64,000 nt of DNA from Ideonella sp. A 288 (GCF_002198735.1 NZ_MWLO01000148.1:62001-126000); one strand, 5' to 3'; shown: positions 26,188-36,214, counted from the first letter of the stretch. Notes: generated from the letters alone by a model not told the origin. A program made the numbers and translations.

Positions 26188-26418
26188 CTAGGTGGCCACG
26201 CCACTGCCGACCACCCACTTGACGAGCAGGATCAGCGACAGCACGAACAGCGCCGCCCCAATCAGGCCCGCGATGATCACGTGCACCGGGTTGAGCCGTG
26301 CCACGTCGTTCTCGAGGTCGGTCGATCGGCGCACACCGAAGAACGACCAGGCCACGGCCTTCATCGTCTGCAATGGCGAAGCCTTGCGGCCGGCAGCGGA
26401 CTTGAGGTCGCCGCTCAT
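26188..26418 (-). CDS. DUF2970 small membrane protein
   Basis: A 76-aa protein with one C-terminal helix (about residues 47-70) and a basic N-terminal half containing LQTMKAVAWSFFGVRRSTD, the typical DUF2970 motif. ATG 26418 overlaps the ctaG stop as ATGA. It is regularly found between ctaG and coxC in Burkholderiales; a role in oxidase assembly is inferred from that position. Confidence 0.82.
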   Translation of the reverse strand: MSGDLKSAAGRKASPLQTMKAVAWSFFGVRRSTDLENDVARLNPVHVIIAGLIGAALFVLSLILLVKWVVGSGVAT

Positions 26419-27038
26419 GAGTTGGGCTCCGCCGCCAGGACCGACACAGACTTCGGAGCGGGCGGCACCTTGCCACCCACCTCGAAGAAGGTGTACGAGA
26501 GCGTGATGGTCGTGACGTCCTTGGGCAGCTTGGCGTCCACGTAGAACACCACTGGCCACTGCTTGCTTTCGCCGGGCTTCAAGATGTATTCGTTGAAGCA
26601 GAAGCACTCGAGCTTGTTGAAGTGCGGTGAGGCCTGTTGCGGCGCATAACTGGGGATGGCCTGAGCGGCCATCGTGCGGTCCTGGCGGTTGCGGAACTCG
26701 TACATGACCGTGGCCAACTCGCCCGGGTGCACCTGCACCGAGCTCATCGCGGGCTTGAAATCCCAGGGCCCCCGTGCGTTGGCATCGAACTCGACAGTGA
26801 TCTTGCGCGAGTAGTCGACCTGCGTGTTGGCACTGCGCTCGCGCGTGCCCGACATGCCGGGCGACGTGAGCTTCTCGCTCAGGCTCAGCACGTTGATGCC
26901 GAGCGCCGTGCAGATGGCCCGGTACATCGGCACCAGCGCATACCCGAAGCCGAACATCAGGCCGGCGATCAGGATGAGCTTGCCGAGCATGCGACGGTTG
27001 TCCCGCCGCAGGCCGATGAGCATCTTCTGCAGTGGCAT
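26415..27038 (-). CDS. ctaG: Cytochrome oxidase copper-insertion protein CtaG/Cox11
   Basis: A 207-aa protein that inserts copper into the CuB site of subunit I. One N-terminal helix anchors a periplasmic immunoglobulin-like domain. The copper-binding motif ECFCFNE and the adjacent FNKLE are intact, and the C-terminal half contains TLSYTFFEV. It lies directly after a tiny assembly gene and overlaps the DUF2970 gene. Confidence 0.96.
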   Translation of the reverse strand: MPLQKMLIGLRRDNRRMLGKLILIAGLMFGFGYALVPMYRAICTALGINVLSLSEKLTSPGMSGTRERSANTQVDYSRKITVEFDANARGPWDFKPAMSSVQVHPGELATVMYEFRNRQDRTMAAQAIPSYAPQQASPHFNKLECFCFNEYILKPGESKQWPVVFYVDAKLPKDVTTITLSYTFFEVGGKVPPAPKSVSVLAAEPNS

Positions 27039-27046
27039 CGCGGGCT

Positions 27047-27166
27047 TCAGCGGCCGAACAGCACGATCTTGGCCACAAAACCGAGGCCCAGCACCAGGGC
27101 CACGGACGCCAGCACCAACGCCAGCTTCACGTTGGCCTTGCGCTGTCGTTCGTCCGGCCCGGTCAT
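27047..27166 (-). CDS. Cytochrome oxidase small assembly protein
   Basis: A 39-residue protein: a charged N-terminus (TGPDERQRKAN) and one hydrophobic helix (VKLALVLASVALVLGLGFVA). Tiny single-helix proteins of this form occupy the coxA-ctaG gap throughout betaproteobacteria. A TTG at 27184 overlapping the coxA stop would add six residues. Confidence 0.75.
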   Translation of the reverse strand: MTGPDERQRKANVKLALVLASVALVLGLGFVAKIVLFGR

Positions 27167-27180
27167 GGTGCGCAGATCGT

Positions 27181-28797
27181 TCAAGCGATCACCTTGGTGG
27201 CCGATGCGTTGAGCTTGGGCGGGTTCTCGAAGGTGTGGAACGGCGCCGGCGACGGCACTTCCCATTCCAGGCCTTCGGCGCCTTCCCAAGGCTTCTGCGG
27301 TGCCTTCTGGCCCTGGCCGCGCATCATCGGCACCACCACGAAAACGAAGAAGTACACCTGCATCAGGCCGAAGCCGAAGGCACCGACCGAGGCCAGGGCG
27401 TTGAAGTCGGCGAACTGCATGGGGTAATCGGCATAGCGGCGCGGCATGCCGGCCAGCCCGAGGAAGTGCATCGGGAAGAAGGTGACGTTGAAGGTGATCA
27501 GCGAGCCCCAGAAGTGGATCTTGCCGCGGGTCTCGGAATACATGACGCCGGTCCACTTCGGGCCCCAGTAGTAGACGCCCGCGAACAGGGCGAACAGCGA
27601 GCCCGCCACCAACACATAGTGGAAGTGGGCGACGACGTAGTAGGTGTCCTGCAACTGGATGTCGATCGGCGCCATGGCCAGGATCAGGCCGGTGAAGCCG
27701 CCGATGGTGAACACGAAGATGAAGCCCACGGCCCACAGCATCGGGGTCTCGAAGGTCATCGAGCCGCGCCACATCGTGGCCACCCAGTTGAAGATCTTCA
27801 CGCCCGTGGGCACGGCGATCAGCATGGTGGCGTACATGAAGAACAGCTGGCCGGTCACCGGCATGCCGGTGACGTACATGTGGTGCGCCCAGACGATGAA
27901 CGACAGGATGGCGATCGACGCGGTGGCATAGACCATCGAGGTGTAGCCGAACAGGCGCTTGCGGGCGAACGCCGGCACGATGGCGCTGACGATGCCGAAG
28001 GCCGGCAGGATCATGATGTAGACCTCGGGGTGCCCGAAGAACCAGAAGATGTGCTGGTACATGATCGGGTCGCCACCGCCCGCGGGCGTGAAGAAGCTGG
28101 TGCCGAAATGACGGTCGGTCAGGGTCATCGTGATGGCGCCGGCCAGCACGGGCATCACGGCGATCAGCAGGTAGGCCGTGATCAGCCAGGTCCAGGCGAA
28201 CAGCGGCATGCGCATCAGCGTCATGCCGGGCGCGCGCATGTTGAGGATGGTGACGATGATGTTGATCGAGCCCATGATCGAACTGGCGCCCATGATGTGC
28301 ATCGCGAAGATGCCGGCATCCATGCTGGGGCCCATCTGCAGCGTCAGCGGCGCATAGAGCGTCCAGCCCGCGGCGGGTGCGCCGCCCGGCATGAAGAACG
28401 AACCGGCCAGCATCAGCGCGGCGGGGATCAGCAGCCAGAAGCTGAAGTTGTTCATGCGCGCGAAGGCCATGTCGGACGCGCCGATCTGCAGCGGGATCAT
28501 CCAGTTCGCGAAGCCCACGAAGGCCGGCATGATGGCGCCGAACACCATGATCAGCCCGTGCATCGTGGTGAACGAGTTGAACAGTTCGGGGTTGAAGAAC
28601 TGCAGGCCCGGCTGGAACAGTTCGGCGCGGATGCACAGCGCCAGGATGCCGCCGATCATCAGCATCGTGAACGAGAACAACAGGTACATCGTGCCGATGT
28701 CCTTGTGGTTCGTCGCGAAGACCCAGCGCCGCCAGCCGTGCAGCGGGCCGTGGTGGTGATCGTCGTGGTGGTCGGGGTGGTCGAGGACGGCGCTCAT
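27181..28797 (-). CDS. coxA: Cytochrome c oxidase subunit I
   Basis: The catalytic 538-aa subunit with twelve helices holding haem a and the haem a3-CuB centre. FTMLMIGG and [12 protein letters not shown] are in place at the N-terminus. The CuB helix shows [14 protein letters not shown] with the His-Tyr pair, followed by AHHMYVTGM, and the haem ligands are in [10 protein letters not shown]. It is separated from coxB by 34 nt. Proton D- and K-channel assignment was not attempted. Confidence 0.98.
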   Translation of the reverse strand: MSAVLDHPDHHDDHHHGPLHGWRRWVFATNHKDIGTMYLLFSFTMLMIGGILALCIRAELFQPGLQFFNPELFNSFTTMHGLIMVFGAIMPAFVGFANWMIPLQIGASDMAFARMNNFSFWLLIPAALMLAGSFFMPGGAPAAGWTLYAPLTLQMGPSMDAGIFAMHIMGASSIMGSINIIVTILNMRAPGMTLMRMPLFAWTWLITAYLLIAVMPVLAGAITMTLTDRHFGTSFFTPAGGGDPIMYQHIFWFFGHPEVYIMILPAFGIVSAIVPAFARKRLFGYTSMVYATASIAILSFIVWAHHMYVTGMPVTGQLFFMYATMLIAVPTGVKIFNWVATMWRGSMTFETPMLWAVGFIFVFTIGGFTGLILAMAPIDIQLQDTYYVVAHFHYVLVAGSLFALFAGVYYWGPKWTGVMYSETRGKIHFWGSLITFNVTFFPMHFLGLAGMPRRYADYPMQFADFNALASVGAFGFGLMQVYFFVFVVVPMMRGQGQKAPQKPWEGAEGLEWEVPSPAPFHTFENPPKLNASATKVIA

Positions 28798-28831
28798 GGG
28801 CGGTGCCTTTCAGCGATCTTGTTCGGGTGAA

Positions 28832-30007
28832 TCACTTGCGCGCGGCGACGATGTCGGCGGGCTGGACGATCTGGCCGGTCTTGTTGGACCAGGAGTTCTT
28901 GGCGTAGGAGATCACCGCGGCAAGCTCGGTGTCCGACAGCGCCTTCCAGGCCGGCATCGCACCGTTCAGTCGGCCATTGAGCAGCACATCGATCGCCTTG
29001 GCCTTGTCGGCATCGGTGACGAGCGCCGAGCCGTCCAGCGCCTTGATCGGGCCGGCGCCCTTGCCGTCGGGCTTGTGGCAGACCGCACAGTTGGCGCTAT
29101 AGACCTTTTCGCCGCGGGCGACGATCTCCTCGAGCTTCCAGACCTTGGTCGGGTCATCCGCCTTGGCGGCCAGTTCCTTCTTCTTGCCTTCGACCCACTT
29201 GGTGTAGTCCGCTTGCGAGACCACCTTGACGTGGATGGGCATGTAGGCGTGCTCCTTGCCGCAGAGCTCGGCACACTGGCCGTAGAAGTCGCCGGTCTTG
29301 TCGGCGCGGAACCAGGTGTCGCGCACGAAGCCCGGGATCGCGTCCTGCTTCACGGCGAAGGCCGGCACCATCCACGCATGGATCACGTCGTTGGCCGTCG
29401 TGATGATGCGGATCTTGCGGTCCACCGGCACGACCAGCGGGTTGTCCACCTTCAGCAGGTAGTCGTCGCCCGCGGGCTTGCCGGCATCGGACATCTGCCG
29501 CTGTGCGACATCGAGCGTGGCCAGGAAGCCGATGCCCTCGCCCTCGCCCTTGAGGTAGTCGTAGCCCCACTTCCACTGGTAGCCGGTGGCCTTGATGGTG
29601 ACGTCCGCATTGCTGGTGTCCTTCATGGCCACGACGGTCTTGGTGGCGGCCAGGCCCATGACCACGACGATCACGAAGGGCACGATCGTCCAGGCGATCT
29701 CGACCGCCACGCTCTCGTGGAAGTTGGCCGACTTGTGGCCCACCGACTTGCGGTGCTTGAGGATGGAATAGAACATCACGCCGAACACGGCGATGAAGAT
29801 CACGAGGCAGACGATCAGCATGAAGCTGTGCAGCCCCTGAACCTCGGCCCCGATCTTGGTGGCAGCCGGATGCAGGTCGATCTGGTTGCGGGCGGGACCG
29901 CCCGGCAGATCGTTGACCGCCATCGCGGTGGTTGCGGCTGCCGCCGCGGCCAGAGCCAGCACACCCTTGCCGGCCCGTTGCCAAATCGTCTTCATGGTTG
30001 TCGTCAT
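28832..30007 (-). CDS. coxB: Cytochrome c oxidase subunit II with fused cytochrome c domain (caa3 type)
   Basis: A 391-aa subunit. A signal peptide (ALAAAAAATTAMA) and two membrane helices precede the periplasmic CuA cupredoxin domain, with the ligands visible in GQCAELCGKEHAYM plus the upstream His in DVIHAWMVPAF. A C-terminal class I cytochrome c domain follows (haem motif CAVCH near residue 310, distal Met in AMPAW), making this a caa3-type enzyme that can carry its own electron donor. It starts inside the DUF2244 stop (ATGA). An internal ATG at 29995 is an alternative start. Confidence 0.96.
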   Translation of the reverse strand: MTTTMKTIWQRAGKGVLALAAAAAATTAMAVNDLPGGPARNQIDLHPAATKIGAEVQGLHSFMLIVCLVIFIAVFGVMFYSILKHRKSVGHKSANFHESVAVEIAWTIVPFVIVVVMGLAATKTVVAMKDTSNADVTIKATGYQWKWGYDYLKGEGEGIGFLATLDVAQRQMSDAGKPAGDDYLLKVDNPLVVPVDRKIRIITTANDVIHAWMVPAFAVKQDAIPGFVRDTWFRADKTGDFYGQCAELCGKEHAYMPIHVKVVSQADYTKWVEGKKKELAAKADDPTKVWKLEEIVARGEKVYSANCAVCHKPDGKGAGPIKALDGSALVTDADKAKAIDVLLNGRLNGAMPAWKALSDTELAAVISYAKNSWSNKTGQIVQPADIVAARK

Positions 30008-30588
30008 GCTTGATGTCCGTGGTCCAAATCGTGTTCGCCGGCTGTTCTCGCCAGGCTCAATGCGCGACGCAGTTCGTCGGCCAGTTCGACCCGCAGTTCA
30101 GGGCGGATGTGACGCCCGACCTTGACGCTGCGACCTTGGCCGGACAGCTCGACCAGCGAGCCATCCGCCCCAGCCGGTTCGACACGCACCCATTCGGCCC
30201 GAAAGGATGCGCGGTCGACATGGGCCCCGCAGTGGTGCTCGACCGCAAGCTCGCGATCGGCCAAGGTGATGAGTTCGCGGTCGCCCGTGTGCCGTGCAAC
30301 GAACAACAGCGCGACGCCCGCAGCGGCCAGTTCGATGCCCGTGAACACCATGACGGCGCCGACGCCCTGCCACCAGAAGCTTGTGGCCACGGCCAGCGAC
30401 ACGACGCACAACACCGCATAGGACAGCAGCAGCTGGCGCGGGCTCATGGAGACGTTGCGCTTGAGTTCGAAGCGCCAGCCCCGGCCTCGCCCCGCCTGTG
30501 CGGCCATCTCCCGAGCAAATCGCCAGCCCACATCACGGCACCCTGAACGGGGTGCCGGCCAGGGGCTGGGGGCGAAAGTGGTGTTCAT
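30004..30588 (-). CDS. DUF2244 integral membrane protein at the head of the cox operon
   Basis: A 194-aa protein. Its core (from about residue 35) contains WRFELKRNVSMSPRQLLLSYAVLC, two adjacent membrane helices (about 53-97) and a C-terminal polar domain with AEWVRVEP and GRHIRPELRVELADELRRAL, typical of DUF2244. Its stop overlaps the coxB ATG. The N-terminal 25 residues are weakly conserved-looking, so the start may be further inside. Function unknown; its constant position suggests a role linked to the oxidase. Confidence 0.78.
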   Translation of the reverse strand: MNTTFAPSPWPAPRSGCRDVGWRFAREMAAQAGRGRGWRFELKRNVSMSPRQLLLSYAVLCVVSLAVATSFWWQGVGAVMVFTGIELAAAGVALLFVARHTGDRELITLADRELAVEHHCGAHVDRASFRAEWVRVEPAGADGSLVELSGQGRSVKVGRHIRPELRVELADELRRALSLARTAGEHDLDHGHQA

Positions 30589-30718
30589 GTCCGAGTGGGC
30601 GTCCGCATGCACTGTAGGGGATCTCGGCCCCGAACTGACTCGGGACAAAGACCGAGTAGGAACCGGCTGGCCGGTGCCGAATGCATGAGCTGGATCAACC
30701 GATGATTCTAGCGGAGTG

Positions 30719-31636
30719 TTATGAGCGATCCGGACCGGCCCGGGGTTTCCGAAGTGATGAGCGAACCTCTTCCACCGAGATCGTGACGGGTTCCCCGCGT
30801 CGAGCGCGTGGCTTGACCTTCACGGCATGGCCGTAGACCAGCTCGAAGCTCATGCGGATGCGCCCCTCGGCGTCCACCCGGCGGGCCAGCGCAGCCAGCA
30901 ATCGGTCGCGCCAGCGCGGGGTGCGCAGACCGGGCGGGCGCGACCCGTCGAGTTGGGCCCCCATCGACCGCAGCTCGGCCAGCAAGGCCTGGGGCGACGA
31001 CCAGGTCAAGACCAGGTGCTCCTGGTCCATCACCGGATCGGCGAAGCCGGCGTGCACCAGCGCATCGCCGATGTCGTGCATGTCGGTGAACGGCGCGTGT
31101 GGCGGCGCCCAACCCTCCTCGGCGTAAAGCTCGCGCAGCTCCAGCAAGGTGTCCGGCCCAAAGGTCGAGAACATCAGGAAGCCGTCGATGTCGAGCGCGG
31201 CCTGCCAGCGCGCCATCGTCGCCGAAGGGTCCGGGCTCGCATGCAGCACCATGTTGGCCCACAGCAACTGCGCCTGCCCGGCGGGCACCTCCGGTTCGAG
31301 GTGGAAGGCCTGTGCATCGCCCGGTCGGGCTCCGATCGACCACCAGGGCCGACGTTGGCTGCGCCGGCTGGCCTCGAGCAGGGCCGACGTTGGCTCGACG
31401 ACGCGCCGCGCTGCCTTTGGCAGCACCTGCGCCACCGCGTTGGCGCTGCCGCCCTGATGGCCCCACCAATCGAGCCAGTCGCGCGGGGCCTCGCGGATCA
31501 GGGGCAGGCGCTCGGCCATGCGCCGGGCCGTCTCCTGGTGCAGCCATGGCGCCTGCTCTGCACGCGACAGCCGGGCCAGCAGGCGGTTCAGCGATGCCGC
31601 ATGCACGCGGGACGGTGGCTCGGCTGTAGACGGCAT
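30719..31636 (-). CDS. BioC-like SAM-dependent methyltransferase
   Basis: A 305-aa protein resembling the betaproteobacterial branch of malonyl-ACP O-methyltransferase, which starts biotin synthesis. The SAM-binding loop appears in the variant form WWGHQGG instead of DxGxGxG, followed by VVEPTSALLEAS. The downstream motif LWANMVLHASPDPSATMARW and FLMFSTFGPDTLLELRELY are typical of BioC. No other bio gene is in the window, so the physiological substrate is not certain. It is divergent from the ComF gene with a 22-bp gap between start codons. Confidence 0.75.
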   Translation of the reverse strand: MPSTAEPPSRVHAASLNRLLARLSRAEQAPWLHQETARRMAERLPLIREAPRDWLDWWGHQGGSANAVAQVLPKAARRVVEPTSALLEASRRSQRRPWWSIGARPGDAQAFHLEPEVPAGQAQLLWANMVLHASPDPSATMARWQAALDIDGFLMFSTFGPDTLLELRELYAEEGWAPPHAPFTDMHDIGDALVHAGFADPVMDQEHLVLTWSSPQALLAELRSMGAQLDGSRPPGLRTPRWRDRLLAALARRVDAEGRIRMSFELVYGHAVKVKPRARRGEPVTISVEEVRSSLRKPRAGPDRS

Positions 31637-31658
31637 GGCCGGGCAGTATATTGAGGCG

Positions 31659-32399
31659 ATGACGGGCACCTCGCCAACTCGCGCCGCAGGGGCGTCCCAT
31701 CGCCGGCCGTGGCGCTGGGCCACGTTGCCGCGAACCTGCGAGCTGTGCGGCGCCTGGGGACCGGCGTCGATCTGCGAGGCCTGCGTGGCGCGATTCGCGG
31801 CGCCACAACCGCGTTGCCCATGTTGCGCCCTGCCCTGCCCCGGCGATCAGGTCTGCGGCGAATGCCTTCGGCAGCGGCCTCTCCAGGACCGCACCCTGGC
31901 GGCGGTGGACTATGCTTTTCCGTGGGATCGCCTGGTGACGCGGTTCAAGTACCAGGCTCAGCCCGAACTGGCAACCTGCCTGGCCGAGCTGATGGTCGAT
32001 GCGATGGGGGCCAGCGGTGCCTCGGGTACCGACACGGTCCTGGTGCCCATGCCATCGAGCGCCTCGCGGCTGCGTGAGCGGGGATTCAACCAGGCCTGGG
32101 AACTGGCTCGCCGCGTCGGCGCCCGGCTCGGGCTGGACACCGACGTCGACGGGCTGCGGCGTTGGCGCGACACACCGCACCAGGTGGGGCTGTCGCGCCC
32201 CGCACGCGACGCCAACCTGCGCGACGCGCTGTGGATGCCGCCGGACGCCGCTCGGCGGCTGCACGGCCGCTGCGTGGCGGTGGTCGACGACGTGATGACC
32301 ACGGGCGCCTCCGCCAACGCGGCCGCCCACGCGCTGCGGCAGGCCGGGGTCGCGCAGGTGCAGGTGTGGGTGCTGGCACGGGCACCCCGGCCAGATTGA
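31659..32399 (+). CDS. ComF-family phosphoribosyltransferase-like protein
   Basis: A 246-aa protein with an N-terminal zinc-ribbon-like cluster of Cys pairs (CELCGAW, CEACVARF, CPCC, CGECL) and a C-terminal type I phosphoribosyltransferase fold whose PRPP loop reads CVAVVDDVMTTGAS. ComF proteins contribute to DNA uptake during competence, and the type IV pilus control system lies further along the window. Further typical segments are VTRFKYQAQPELA and RGFNQAWELAR. Confidence 0.92.
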   Translation: MTGTSPTRAAGASHRRPWRWATLPRTCELCGAWGPASICEACVARFAAPQPRCPCCALPCPGDQVCGECLRQRPLQDRTLAAVDYAFPWDRLVTRFKYQAQPELATCLAELMVDAMGASGASGTDTVLVPMPSSASRLRERGFNQAWELARRVGARLGLDTDVDGLRRWRDTPHQVGLSRPARDANLRDALWMPPDAARRLHGRCVAVVDDVMTTGASANAAAHALRQAGVAQVQVWVLARAPRPD

Positions 32400-32428
32400 C
32401 GGCACCGCGCAGGCCCACAATCCGGGCC

Positions 32429-32899
32429 ATGTTCAACATCGTCCTGGTGCACCCCGAGATCCCGCCGAACACCGGCAACGTGATCCGGCTGGCGGCCAAC
32501 ACGGGCTGCCAACTGCACCTGGTCGAGCCTCTGGGCTTCTCGATGGAGGACAAGCTGCTGCGGCGCGCCGGCCTCGACTACCACGAGTGCGCGTCCGTGA
32601 AGCGGCATGCCTCGTGGCAGGCGCTGCTGGACGCCGAGCGCCCGCCGAGCCACCGCACCTTCGGCTTCACCACCCGGGGCAGCCGGTCGTTTGCCGACGT
32701 GCGCTATGCACCGGGCGATTGGCTGGTGTTCGGCGGCGAATCGACCGGGCTGCCGACCGATTTGCGAGATGGCCTGGCCGACGAGCAGCGCCTGCGACTG
32801 CCGATGCGTCCCGGCCAGCGCAGCTTGAACCTCAGCAATGCGGTGGCCGTGGCCGTGTTCGAGGCATGGCGGCAATGCGGGTGGGAAGGCGCCGCTTGA
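32429..32899 (+). CDS. trmL: tRNA (cytidine/uridine-34-2'-O)-methyltransferase
   Basis: A compact SPOUT methyltransferase (156 aa) that modifies the wobble base of tRNA-Leu. The N-terminus FNIVLVHPEIPPNTGNVIRL and the knot motifs GGESTGLP and RSLNLSNAVAVAVFEAWRQ are characteristic. It lies 29 nt after the ComF gene on the same strand and converges with gpsA. Confidence 0.95.
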   Translation: MFNIVLVHPEIPPNTGNVIRLAANTGCQLHLVEPLGFSMEDKLLRRAGLDYHECASVKRHASWQALLDAERPPSHRTFGFTTRGSRSFADVRYAPGDWLVFGGESTGLPTDLRDGLADEQRLRLPMRPGQRSLNLSNAVAVAVFEAWRQCGWEGAA

Positions 32900-32923
32900 C
32901 GCGCGGCACTATCGCGCGGGCGG

Positions 32924-33907
32924 TCAGTCGATTTCCGACCGCGACTCGCGCGCCATCAGGGCCTGCAGCGCCTGCCCCGGCGAACTGCGGCCGTCCAGCA
33001 CCGACATCACCGCCTCGGTGATCGGCATCTCCACCCCCAGCGCGCGGGCACGCTGCAGCACCGTGGGGGCGCTGTACACGCCTTCGGCCACATGGCCCAG
33101 GCGCTCGAGGATGGCCGGCAGCGCCAGGCCGGTGGCCAGCATCAGGCCCACGCGGCGGTTGCGCGACAGGTCGCCCGTCGCGGTGAGCACCAGGTCGCCC
33201 AGGCCCGACAGCCCCATCAAGGTGGACGGTTGCGCGCCCAGCGCGGTGGCCAGGCGGGTCATCTCGGCCAGGCCGCGGGTGACGAGGGCCGCGCGGGCGT
33301 TCTGCCCGAGCGACAGGCCGTCGGCGATGCCGGTGGCGATGGCCATCACGTTCTTGACCGCACCGCCCACCTCGACACCCACCGGATCGGCCGACGAGTA
33401 CACGCGCACCACCGGCCCGTGGAAGGCCTGCACCATGCGGGTGGCCAGGTCGGCATCGTCGCTGGCGGCCACCAACGCGGTGGGCCGCCCCTGGGCCACT
33501 TCCAGCGCGAAGCTGGGGCCCGACAGCACGCCGTTGGCCGCACCGGGCCGAAGCTCGCGGGCGATCTCATGGCCGAGCGCCCCGCTGCCGGCCTCGAAGC
33601 CCTTGCACAGCCAGCAGGCCGGGGTGTGCGCGGGCATCACGGCCAGCAGGGCGCGCAGGCCCGCCATCGGCGTGGCGACGACCAGCAGGCCGCCTTCGCC
33701 CCAGGCCAGCGCCTCGGCAAGATCCGCCGTCAGCGTGAGCGATGCCGGCAGCGCGACCTCGGGCAGGTAGCGCTCGTTGACGCCGCCCCGGCGCATGGCC
33801 TCGACTTGATCGGCGTCACGGCCCCAGAGCATCAGCCCATGGCGGGGCGCGGCGGCGATCGCCAGGGCCGTGCCCCACGCACCGGCGCCCAGGACGGCGA
33901 TGCGCAT
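32924..33907 (-). CDS. gpsA: NAD(P)-dependent glycerol-3-phosphate dehydrogenase
   Basis: A 327-aa cytoplasmic enzyme reducing dihydroxyacetone phosphate to sn-glycerol 3-phosphate for phospholipid synthesis. The Rossmann loop is [12 protein letters not shown] at the N-terminus. [17 protein letters not shown] and the catalytic-Lys segment [13 protein letters not shown] are present. It lies 13 nt after secB, in the usual secB-gpsA order. Confidence 0.96.
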   Translation of the reverse strand: MRIAVLGAGAWGTALAIAAAPRHGLMLWGRDADQVEAMRRGGVNERYLPEVALPASLTLTADLAEALAWGEGGLLVVATPMAGLRALLAVMPAHTPACWLCKGFEAGSGALGHEIARELRPGAANGVLSGPSFALEVAQGRPTALVAASDDADLATRMVQAFHGPVVRVYSSADPVGVEVGGAVKNVMAIATGIADGLSLGQNARAALVTRGLAEMTRLATALGAQPSTLMGLSGLGDLVLTATGDLSRNRRVGLMLATGLALPAILERLGHVAEGVYSAPTVLQRARALGVEMPITEAVMSVLDGRSSPGQALQALMARESRSEID

Positions 33908-33920
33908 GGCCGGGCAACGA

Positions 33921-34388
33921 TCAGTTCGGTGCCGACAGGCTGCCGTTGCCGGCAGCGGCGGCCTGGGCCTGCTGGGCCTCGAACATGGCCTGGAAGTTGA
34001 CCTCGGTCAGCACGATCGGCGGGAAGCCCGCGCGGGTGCACACGTCGGACACGATGGCACGCAGGTAGGGGTAGATCATCTGCGGGCACACCATGCCCAG
34101 GATGCCTTGCAGCTGGTCCTGCGGGATGTTGCGGATCTCGAAGATGCCGGCCTGCTTGGCCTCGATCAGGAACACCGTGCGGTCCTTGATCTGGGTGGTG
34201 ATGGTGGCAGTGACGGTGACCTCGTAGACGCCCTCGGCGATGCTGCCGGCACCCATCTGCAGGTTGATGTCGACCTGGGGTTGCTGCTGCTCCAGCAGGA
34301 TCTGCGGCGAGTTGGGCTGCTCGAGCGACAGGTCCTTGAGGTACATGCGCTGGATCTGGAACACGGGGTTGTCGTCTTGGTCGGCCAT
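33921..34388 (-). CDS. secB: Protein-export chaperone SecB
   Basis: A 155-aa tetrameric cytoplasmic chaperone that keeps Sec preproteins unfolded and hands them to SecA. Typical segments are [31 protein letters not shown], and the C-terminal [13 protein letters not shown]. The preceding 180 bp contain a terminator-like hairpin. Confidence 0.96.
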   Translation of the reverse strand: MADQDDNPVFQIQRMYLKDLSLEQPNSPQILLEQQQPQVDINLQMGAGSIAEGVYEVTVTATITTQIKDRTVFLIEAKQAGIFEIRNIPQDQLQGILGMVCPQMIYPYLRAIVSDVCTRAGFPPIVLTEVNFQAMFEAQQAQAAAAGNGSLSAPN

Positions 34389-34423
34389 GGTGGGTGGTGC
34401 GCGGGCAGCGGCTGGAAGGAAAG

Positions 34424-34451
34424 AAAAACCCGCGACCGGCAAGGGTGCGGG
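34424..34451 (-). terminator. Terminator-like hairpin between grxC and secB
   Basis: On the minus strand CCCGC-ACC pairs with GGT-C-GCGGG around a 6-nt loop and is followed at once by TTTTTC. It lies about 35 nt before the secB ATG. It could end the rhodanese-grxC transcript or act as an attenuator in the secB leader. The other 130 bp of this gap show nothing recognisable. Confidence 0.5.
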
Positions 34452-34569
34452 CTGGTGGAGCCTGAGATTATCTCGCAGCGCCTGTGACCGGGGCCTGCGG
34501 CAAAAGCACGCGCCGGCGGACAAGGTGCGTCGTCTGCCACGGGCAGGCCGCCCGCGGCCCCGGGCGCGC

Positions 34570-34830
34570 TCAGGAGGCTTGCAGCAGAGGCGCCAGACCG
34601 CCGCTGCGATCGAGCGCGATCAGGTCGTCGCAGCCCCCGACATGGGTGGAGCCGATGAAGATCTGCGGCACCGTGCGCCGACCGGTGGCCTCGATCATGC
34701 GGTCGCGCTCGGCCGGGTCGAGATCGATGCGGATCTCGTCGATCTGCTCCACGCCACGCTGCTTGAGCAGGGCCTTGGCCCGCAGGCAGAAGGGGCAGAC
34801 CTGGGTCGTGTACATGCGGACGGCGTTCAT
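34570..34830 (-). CDS. grxC: Glutaredoxin 3
   Basis: An 86-aa thioredoxin-fold redox protein. The active site is CPFC in [15 protein letters not shown], with the cis-Pro segment RTVPQIFIG and the glutathione-binding GGCDDLIAL. It stands between the rhodanese gene and secB, as in many Burkholderiales. The ATG at 34830 is preferred over upstream in-frame starts because it gives the normal glutaredoxin length. Confidence 0.95.
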   Translation of the reverse strand: MNAVRMYTTQVCPFCLRAKALLKQRGVEQIDEIRIDLDPAERDRMIEATGRRTVPQIFIGSTHVGGCDDLIALDRSGGLAPLLQAS

Positions 34831-34922
34831 GGTGGCACGTTCAGTGGTCAAACCGACATTGTGGCGTGAGGGCAAGCCCCGCGCAGGCGTGCGCCTTCAG
34901 GCCAGCGCCCAGGCGTGCACCG

Positions 34923-35333
34923 TCAGGCCGACTTCCTGTCGACCGGCAGGCCGGCCTCGCGCCAGGCGGCCAGGCCGCCGCCGACGGCGATGGCGTTCTC
35001 GTAGCCCGCCTTGCGCAACAGGCCGGCAGCGCGGCCGGCACGGGCGCCGCTCGGGCACATCAACACCAGCGGCAGCGCCTTGTTGCTGGGCAGGTCCTTC
35101 GAACCTTCCAATGAACCCAGCGGGATGTTGCGTGAACCCGTCGCGTGCGCGGCGGCGAACTCCGCCGGCTCGGCCACGTCGATCAGCACCGCCTTCTCGC
35201 GGTTGATCAGCCGCACCGCCTCGGCGGTGCCGATGGAGCCCGCCTGGCTCTTCTGCAGCGTCTGCCACAGCAGCAGGCCACCGGACGTGGCGGCCATCAG
35301 GATGAGCATCCAGTTGTCGATGATGAATTTCAC
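34923..35333 (-). CDS. Membrane-anchored rhodanese-like sulfurtransferase
   Basis: A 136-aa protein with one N-terminal helix ([21 protein letters not shown]) and a rhodanese domain. The catalytic Cys lies in the loop [12 protein letters not shown], and the fold is marked by [25 protein letters not shown]. The GTG at 35333 is chosen because homologs begin just before the hydrophobic helix. It is the first gene of the rhodanese-grxC-secB-gpsA run, divergent from gpmA. Confidence 0.88.
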   Translation of the reverse strand: MKFIIDNWMLILMAATSGGLLLWQTLQKSQAGSIGTAEAVRLINREKAVLIDVAEPAEFAAAHATGSRNIPLGSLEGSKDLPSNKALPLVLMCPSGARAGRAAGLLRKAGYENAIAVGGGLAAWREAGLPVDRKSA

Positions 35334-35415
35334 AGGTGGGCAGCCAGGGACGGAAAGGGCCCGAATTATAGAATTCGAGGTTGCCCAGCCCATGACCACG
35401 TCCACGATCCCGACC

Positions 35416-36159
35416 ATGCACAAGCTCGTCCTCATCCGCCACGGCGAATCCACCTGGAATCTCGAGAACCGATTCACCGGCTGGACCGATGTCGAGCTCA
35501 CGCCCACCGGCGTGGCCCAGGCTCAGGAGGCCGGCCGCCTGCTCAAGGCCGGTGGCTTCGAGTTCGACGTGGCCTACACCTCGGTGCTCAAGCGCGCGAT
35601 CTGGACGCTGTGGCACACCCTCGACCAGATGGACCGCACCTGGCTGCCGGTGGTCAACGACTGGCGGCTCAACGAGCGCCACTACGGCGCGCTGCAAGGC
35701 CTGAACAAGGCCGAGACCGCGAAGAAGTTCGGTGACGAGCAGGTGCTGGTCTGGCGCCGCAGCTACGACACGCCGCCGCCTGCGCTGGAGCCGGGCGACC
35801 CGCGCAGCGAACGCAGCGACCGGCGCTACGAGAAGCTCGCACCCGGCCAGGTGCCGCTGACCGAGTGCCTGAAGGACACCGTGGCGCGCGTGCTGCCATG
35901 CTGGGACGAGGTGCTGGCGCCGGCCATCCGCGGCGGGCAGCGCGTGCTGATTGCCGCGCATGGCAACTCGATCCGCGCGCTGGTGAAGTACCTCGACGAC
36001 ATGAGCGACGCCGACATCGTCGGGCTGAACATCCCCAACGGCGTGCCGCTGGTGTACGACCTGGACGCAGACCTGAAGCCGATCGGCCGCCGCTACCTCG
36101 GCGACCCCGAGGCGGTGGCGCGCGCCGCGGCCGCCGTGGCCAACCAGGGCAAGGCCTGA
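35416..36159 (+). CDS. gpmA: 2,3-bisphosphoglycerate-dependent phosphoglycerate mutase
   Basis: A 247-aa glycolytic enzyme interconverting 3- and 2-phosphoglycerate. The phosphohistidine motif [20 protein letters not shown] is at the start, and the second catalytic His is in [16 protein letters not shown]. An ATG at 35392 would add eight residues. An AT-rich patch (TTATAGAATTC, 35366-35376) in the divergent region may be the -10 area. Confidence 0.97.
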   Translation: MHKLVLIRHGESTWNLENRFTGWTDVELTPTGVAQAQEAGRLLKAGGFEFDVAYTSVLKRAIWTLWHTLDQMDRTWLPVVNDWRLNERHYGALQGLNKAETAKKFGDEQVLVWRRSYDTPPPALEPGDPRSERSDRRYEKLAPGQVPLTECLKDTVARVLPCWDEVLAPAIRGGQRVLIAAHGNSIRALVKYLDDMSDADIVGLNIPNGVPLVYDLDADLKPIGRRYLGDPEAVARAAAAVANQGKA

Positions 36160-36173
36160 GCATCCCGCCGATG

Positions 36174-36187
36174 GGCCCGCTCGGGCC
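36174..36187. terminator. Weak hairpin between convergent gpmA and HD-GYP genes
   Basis: GGCCCG and CGGGCC pair around CT. There is no T-run; this is a candidate only because it sits between two convergent stop codons. Confidence 0.25.
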
Positions 36188-36214
36188 GGCCTCGCGGCGC
36201 CCGAAAGCGCTCGC

